Both the position numbers and the translations under genes were made by a program. Shown one piece after another: positions 6,077 through 8,972 of a DNA stretch of 8,972 bases. Origin of the DNA: Sphingopyxis sp. GTDB lineage: Bacteria; Pseudomonadota; Alphaproteobacteria; Sphingomonadales; Sphingomonadaceae. The notes under the pieces are model-generated. The model did no database searches, was not told where the DNA came from, and saw only the letters and a program-made list of their open reading frames with translations. Each line of letters opens with the position of its first letter. Position 1 is the stretch's first letter. Location of the stretch: assembly GCA_013911715.1 (NCBI GenBank), contig JACEST010000079.1, positions 1 through 8,972 on the forward strand, written 5' to 3'.

Positions 6077-6787
6077 ATGACGGCACCGATGGTCAGGTTC
6101 GCGCTGGTTGCGGCTGCGGCGCTGTCGGCCGTTGGCTCTGCGGCTGCGGCCGAGAAACGCTTTGGCCTCACCAGCTTTGAACGCATCGTCGTCACGGGCG
6201 ATTTCGTGGTCGAAGTGGTTACGAAAAGCCCGGTCAGCGCGGTGGCCAGCGGCTCGGTCGATGCGCTCGACCGGCTAGAGATCAAGAGTGCCAACGGCAC
6301 GCTGACGATCAGCGACCGGCGTTTCGGCAGCGACCGGACGCGCGGGGCTGATGCCGGGCCCGTCACCATCCGCATCAACGCGGCGCGGCTGAACAGCGCG
6401 GCAATAGTCGGGGCAGGGTCGCTGACCATCGACCGGCTGGTGGCGGCCGATGTCGCGCTCACCTTGCGCGGACCGGGCAGCCTGACCGTCGCGAACATTG
6501 CGGCCGACCGGCTGACGCTGGCGGTGACGGGCAACGGGCGCGTGCAACTGACTGGACGCGCCAAAACCGCCGAAACGCGCGTCACCGGGGCGGGGTTGGT
6601 CGATGCCGACGCCCTCGCCGTGACCGACCTGACCGCCAATGCCGAAGGCGCCGGCGACCAGCGTTACAACGCCGTTCGGACCGCATCGGTCACCGCGCGC
6701 GGCGTCGGCAGTGTTACCGTTGCGGGCAAGCCCGCCTGCACCGTGCGCAATCTGGGCGCAGGCAAGGTGAGCTGCGGTCAGCGCTGA
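6077..6787 (+). CDS. Exported GIN-domain (DUF2807) protein, paralog
   Basis: A 236-residue exported relative of the preceding gene. It starts with a Sec signal peptide (hydrophobic 8-24, cleavage likely after AAA at 23-25, before EKRFG) and has no lipobox, so it is probably soluble in the periplasm or secreted. The head domain reads FGLTSFERIVVTGDFVVEVV, then SVDALDRLEIKS and TLTISDRRFG. The beta-helix follows with a turn of the form GxG at each rung (GAGSL, GPGSL, GNGRV, GAGLV, GAGDQ, GVGSV). It ends with the same capped tail as its neighbour: a cysteine, then LGAGKVSC. Internal identity between rungs is lower than in the first copy, pointing to an old duplication. The ribosome binding site GGGAG at 6066-6070 supports ATG 6077. 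Its last 10 bp overlap the convergent dehydrogenase gene. Family clear, function unknown. Confidence 0.85.
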   Translation: MTAPMVRFALVAAAALSAVGSAAAAEKRFGLTSFERIVVTGDFVVEVVTKSPVSAVASGSVDALDRLEIKSANGTLTISDRRFGSDRTRGADAGPVTIRINAARLNSAAIVGAGSLTIDRLVAADVALTLRGPGSLTVANIAADRLTLAVTGNGRVQLTGRAKTAETRVTGAGLVDADALAVTDLTANAEGAGDQRYNAVRTASVTARGVGSVTVAGKPACTVRNLGAGKVSCGQR

Positions 6788-7602
6788 GTGCTGGCGAGCC
6801 GGTCGGCGGCGCGGCTGTTTTTCACGATCAAGGCGGGCAACCAGCGCGCGAGGAATGCGACGCGCCTGGCGGTTGGCCCCACTGGGGTGTGCAGCCGGTC
6901 GCCATGCACGGCCTGCCATGCCGCCTCGGCGACCAGCGTCACCGGGCTGATCTCCAGGCCGCGCCCGGTGATGCGGTCACGCGCCGATATATTGCTGTCG
7001 GGGGCGTTCTGGTCGAGGATCGGCGTGTCGGTAAAGCCGGGCATCAGGTCGCGAACCTTGATGTCATAACGTGCAAGCTCGATGTCGAGCGCCTCGGTGA
7101 GCGCGCGCACCGCATGTTTGGTCGCCGAATAGACAGCGAGCCCCGCCATGCCATAATAGCCCGACGCCGACCCGGTGTTCAGGATGACCGCGCCGGGGGT
7201 GGCCTTCAGCATCGGCAAGGCGGCATAGACGCCGTTGACCACGCCGCTGAAATTGATCGCGATCAGCCGGTCGGCGGCTGCGGGATTGACATCGGGGAAA
7301 TGACCGCCGGTGCCGATCCCGGCATTGTTGAACAAGACGTCGAGCCGTCCGCCGCTCGCAGCGCCAAATTCCGCCAGCGCAGCGGCCCATTGGTCGCGGT
7401 CGCACACATCCATGACATGCCCGGTCGACTGGCCCGAAGGCAACAGCGCAGCGGTTTCATCGATGCCGCGCCGGTTGATGTCGGCCAGCCCGACCAGCCA
7501 GCCGCGCGCAGCAAAATGCTGGGCCACCGCGCGGCCGATACCCGAACCGGCGCCGGTGATGAAAATCGCCTTGCGCCCAGCCGCTGCTGTTTCGCCGGCC
7601 AT
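6778..7602 (-). CDS. Short-chain dehydrogenase/reductase (classical SDR)
   Basis: Cytoplasmic NAD(P)-dependent oxidoreductase of 274 residues; substrate unknown. Rossmann motif TGAGSGIG at 16-23; Asp41 at the end of the second beta strand (LADIN) favours NAD over NADP. NNAG is at 92-95 and the catalytic set is Asn117, Ser145, Tyr158 and Lys162 (YSATK), followed by PGFTDTPI at 188-195. This is the full classical SDR set, and the C-terminal tail (PTARRVAFLARWLPALIVKNS) resembles SDRs acting on hydrophobic substrates. The start chosen is the ATG at 7602-7600, preceded on its strand by AAGGAG with 7 nt spacing. A longer open frame begins at 7662, but its extra 20 residues lie upstream of this site and are unlikely to be translated. 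A 10-bp palindrome (ACATTAATGT, 7620-7629) lies just upstream. It is divergent from the gene at 7712 and convergent with the GIN gene. Confidence 0.93.
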   Translation of the reverse strand: MAGETAAAGRKAIFITGAGSGIGRAVAQHFAARGWLVGLADINRRGIDETAALLPSGQSTGHVMDVCDRDQWAAALAEFGAASGGRLDVLFNNAGIGTGGHFPDVNPAAADRLIAINFSGVVNGVYAALPMLKATPGAVILNTGSASGYYGMAGLAVYSATKHAVRALTEALDIELARYDIKVRDLMPGFTDTPILDQNAPDSNISARDRITGRGLEISPVTLVAEAAWQAVHGDRLHTPVGPTARRVAFLARWLPALIVKNSRAADRLASTQR

Positions 7603-7619
7603 ATGCTCACTCCTTATCA

Positions 7620-7629
7620 ACATTAATGT
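7620..7629. repeat. 10-bp palindrome upstream of the dehydrogenase
   Basis: ACATTAATGT is a perfect palindrome in the 109-nt gap between the divergent genes, close to the ribosome binding site of the minus-strand dehydrogenase. It could be part of an operator. No convincing promoter for either gene was found in the gap. A palindrome of this length can occur by chance. Confidence 0.3.
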
Positions 7630-7711
7630 CAGCGAGTGGCGGAACTGCGCAGCGATGGTCAAGTGCTAGTTTGTGTTTTCCCGGTGTGGCGCGGCTGATA
7701 GGGAGGGGGCC

Positions 7712-8230
7712 ATGCTGCAATGCCCCCGCGCCGCACTAGCCTTCATTCTTGCCATTGTGGCGCTGATTTTGCCCACGACAGCGTCGGCAGCGGTGCAGGT
7801 GCATTTATACAGCCGCGAATTTGGCAACCAGTTCCCGCACGCCTTCATTATCGTCAAGGGCACATTGCAAGCCAATGGCGCCAAGGTTTCGGCCAATTAT
7901 GGTTTTACCGCCGTCACCGTCACACCGGGGATTTTGCTGGGGCCGGTCAACGGCGCGGTCGAACCATTGCGGCGCGCCGATCTGGCCGGGGCCGAGCGGC
8001 AATTCACCCTGACCATCGGCGACGCCGCTTATGCGCGGCTGGTGCGCAAGGTTTCAGAATATCGGGCGCTCACACAGCCGAGCTACAGCCTCGATAAACG
8101 CAACTGCGTCCATTTCGTGATGGAGCTGGCCGCAACATTGGGATTAAAGGTCAACCGCAAAAGCAAATTTTTCCGCGACCCGCAGGGCTTTCTGGCAGAA
8201 CTGCGGGCGCTCAATCCGGGGCTGACGTAA
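7712..8230 (+). CDS. Exported protein with LRAT/permuted NlpC-P60-like motif
   Basis: A 172-residue protein with a clear Sec signal peptide (hydrophobic about 8-22, cleavage near TASA at 23-26), hence periplasmic or secreted. The mature part has a His in FPHAFIIVKG (His43) and, about 90 residues later, KRNCVHFVMELA with Cys132 and His134. A His-containing strand followed by an NC-x-HF helix is the order of catalytic residues in the circularly permuted NlpC/P60 superfamily, where LRAT-type enzymes carry NCEHF. This suggests a thiol hydrolase or acyltransferase acting on peptidoglycan peptides or lipids, but that is inference from two motifs. The start is the ATG at 7712 with GGGAGGGGG at 7701-7709; the frame opens at a GTG at 7673, but that start would put a charged stretch before the signal and has no ribosome binding site. 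It is divergent from the dehydrogenase. I do not recognise a named gene. Confidence 0.75.
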   Translation: MLQCPRAALAFILAIVALILPTTASAAVQVHLYSREFGNQFPHAFIIVKGTLQANGAKVSANYGFTAVTVTPGILLGPVNGAVEPLRRADLAGAERQFTLTIGDAAYARLVRKVSEYRALTQPSYSLDKRNCVHFVMELAATLGLKVNRKSKFFRDPQGFLAELRALNPGLT

Positions 8231-8270
8231 CTTTGGCGGCTAAAGCTGGACGCGGCCCGCGCAAAACCCT

Positions 8271-8585
8271 ATGTGCACGGCGGCGCACGAACGCGCCTTT
8301 GGGACTGCCGCGCGCTTGAAACTGTTGCTCACTCTGCTTGCCCTGCTGACCGGCTTTACTGGCGGGGAAGCGGTGCGCGTGTCGCCGGTCGCTCCGTCGG
8401 CATTCGGCGCTGCCATGGCGCTGGCCGGAGCGGTGAGCGAAGGGCGGGCAGCACGTCAGGTGCACCGGCCGCAACAGGCCGCGCCGCTGCGCTTCCGGCC
8501 CCGCCGCAACGTCGCGCCGCGCCTGGCGAGCGCCGCGCCGCGCCAGCTTGGCATCCCCAGCTACGGTCTGCGCACGCGCGAATAG
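8271..8585 (+). CDS. Small hypothetical protein upstream of secA, signal-like N-terminus
   Basis: A 104-residue open frame of unknown function. It has a basic lead (AARLK, 13-17), a hydrophobic stretch (LLLTLLALLTGFTG, 18-31) typical of a signal peptide or anchor, then a low-complexity Ala/Arg/Pro-rich part rich in RP, APR and RR pairs, ending GIPSYGLRTRE. Codons favour G or C in third position, like neighbouring genes, which supports it being real. No good ribosome binding site precedes the ATG at 8271; a TTG at 8316 directly before the hydrophobic stretch is another possible start. It lies 114 nt before secA on the same strand and may share its transcript. A regulatory role for secA, as secM has in E. 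coli, is speculation. Confidence 0.5.
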   Translation: MCTAAHERAFGTAARLKLLLTLLALLTGFTGGEAVRVSPVAPSAFGAAMALAGAVSEGRAARQVHRPQQAAPLRFRPRRNVAPRLASAAPRQLGIPSYGLRTRE

Positions 8586-8638
8586 CGCCGCGCGGGCGCA
8601 TTTGCGGCCATATCCCCGTTTCACGCTGTCGCGTCTGT

Positions 8639-8660
8639 GCCCGCAAGGGCCATGGCGGGC
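8639..8660 (+). promoter_or_regulatory. Possible hairpin in the secA leader
   Basis: GCCCGC (8639-8644) and GCGGGC (8655-8660) form a perfect 6-bp stem with a 10-nt loop, 39 nt before the secA start. No T-run follows. In such GC-rich sequence this may be chance; it is recorded because it lies between the small gene and secA. Confidence 0.25.
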
Positions 8661-8699
8661 GCGCCAATCCCAGTGCAATTTTCATTCAGGTGACCCCCC

Positions 8700-8972
8700 A
8701 TGCTCGGTACCATTGTCAAATCGATTTTCGGCTCGTCGAACGACCGCTATGTCGCGTCGATCCGCAAGATTGTCGATCAGATCAACGCCTTTGAACCCAC
8801 CATCGCAGCGCTGTCGGACGAAGAGCTGCGCGGCCAGACGGCAATCTTTCGCGAAAAGCTGGCGAACGGCGCGACGCTCGACGCCATTTTGCCCGAGGCT
8901 TTTGCCACGGTGCGCGAAGCGTCGCAGCGCACGCTCGGCCTCAGGCATTTCGACGTCCAGATGATCCGCGGC
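8700..8972 (+). CDS. secA: Protein translocase ATPase SecA (N-terminal part, 3' end missing)
   Basis: The ATPase motor that pushes unfolded preproteins through SecYEG at the inner membrane. Only the first 91 codons of roughly 900 are present, running in frame off the right edge. They show the family N-terminus: LGTIVKSIFGSSNDRYV, then an INAFEPTIAALSDEELRGQT block, and LPEAFATVREASQRTLGLRHFDVQ, which leads into the DEAD-type nucleotide-binding domain (Walker A lies beyond the window). The start is ATG at 8700-8702 with AGGTGA at 8688-8693, 6 nt away. Identification is certain. Confidence 0.97.
   Translation, partial: MLGTIVKSIFGSSNDRYVASIRKIVDQINAFEPTIAALSDEELRGQTAIFREKLANGATLDAILPEAFATVREASQRTLGLRHFDVQMIRG

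Noticed and set aside
7603..7662. Upstream start for the dehydrogenase adding 20 residues
   Set aside because: AAGGAG lies inside this stretch 7 nt before the ATG at 7602, and the SDR fold begins normally from that later start.
7673..7711. GTG start 13 codons upstream for the exported LRAT-like protein
   Set aside because: It would place a charged segment before the signal peptide and lacks a ribosome binding site, while the ATG at 7712 follows GGGAGG.
8211..8678. 155-codon open frame on the minus strand before secA
   Set aside because: It overlaps the end of the LRAT-like gene and the small plus-strand gene, is Arg/Ala-rich without recognisable motifs, and has no convincing start site.
1..8972. 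Search for CRISPR arrays, tRNA genes, insertion sequences or attachment sites
   Set aside because: None seen; the only regular repeats are the coding repeats of the GIN lipoprotein.

Overview
The window is GC-rich (roughly 65% by eye), has no IS element, tRNA, rRNA or CRISPR array, and reads as ordinary chromosome of an alphaproteobacterium, most likely a member of the Sphingomonadales. This placement rests on the style of the SecA N-terminus at the right edge, on a DUF2282/DUF692/DUF2063/DoxX cassette fused to a SigF/NrsF pair as in Caulobacter, and on codon use. The genus cannot be fixed from the sequence alone.

Layout. (1) 1-1658: the 3' three quarters of a GH36 alpha-galactosidase, cut by the left window edge. 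(2) 1669-5250: a compact six-gene operon, bufA-bufB-bufC-bufD-sigF-nrsF. Most junctions overlap by 4-8 nt. It is preceded by an exact match to the sigma-F promoter pattern recalled from Caulobacter (GTAACC, 16 nt, CGAA). This is a bufferin system, also known as gig (gold-induced genes): a secreted, cysteine-containing RiPP precursor, its DUF692 iron enzyme and DUF2063 partner, a DoxX membrane protein, and a metal-responsive ECF sigma factor with its membrane anti-sigma factor. (3) 5267-5304: a perfect 14-bp inverted repeat overlapping the ribosome binding site and probable promoter of the next gene. (4) 5314-6787: two tandem, diverged DUF2807 (GIN-domain) beta-helix proteins, the first a lipoprotein and the second exported. 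(5) 6778-7602, minus strand: a classical short-chain dehydrogenase, convergent with and overlapping the second GIN gene by 10 bp. (6) 7712-8230: an exported protein with a His...NC-x-HF arrangement like the permuted NlpC/P60 (LRAT-like) fold. (7) 8271-8585: a small, probably exported protein of unknown function. (8) 8700 to the right edge: the first 91 codons of secA.

How it works together. Excess copper (or gold or a similar metal) is expected to be sensed by NrsF through two conserved cysteines, releasing SigF. SigF then reads the promoter at 1669-1694 and raises the whole operon, including its own gene. BufB and BufC convert cysteines of the BufA precursor into metal-binding heterocycles and the product goes to the periplasm through its retained Sec signal. 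The operon is a recently described family rather than a new one. The parts that look least described are the palindrome that would mask a ribosome binding site in read-through mRNA, the paired GIN proteins placed directly after the operon, the LRAT-like exported protein, and the signal-peptide-bearing small gene in front of secA.
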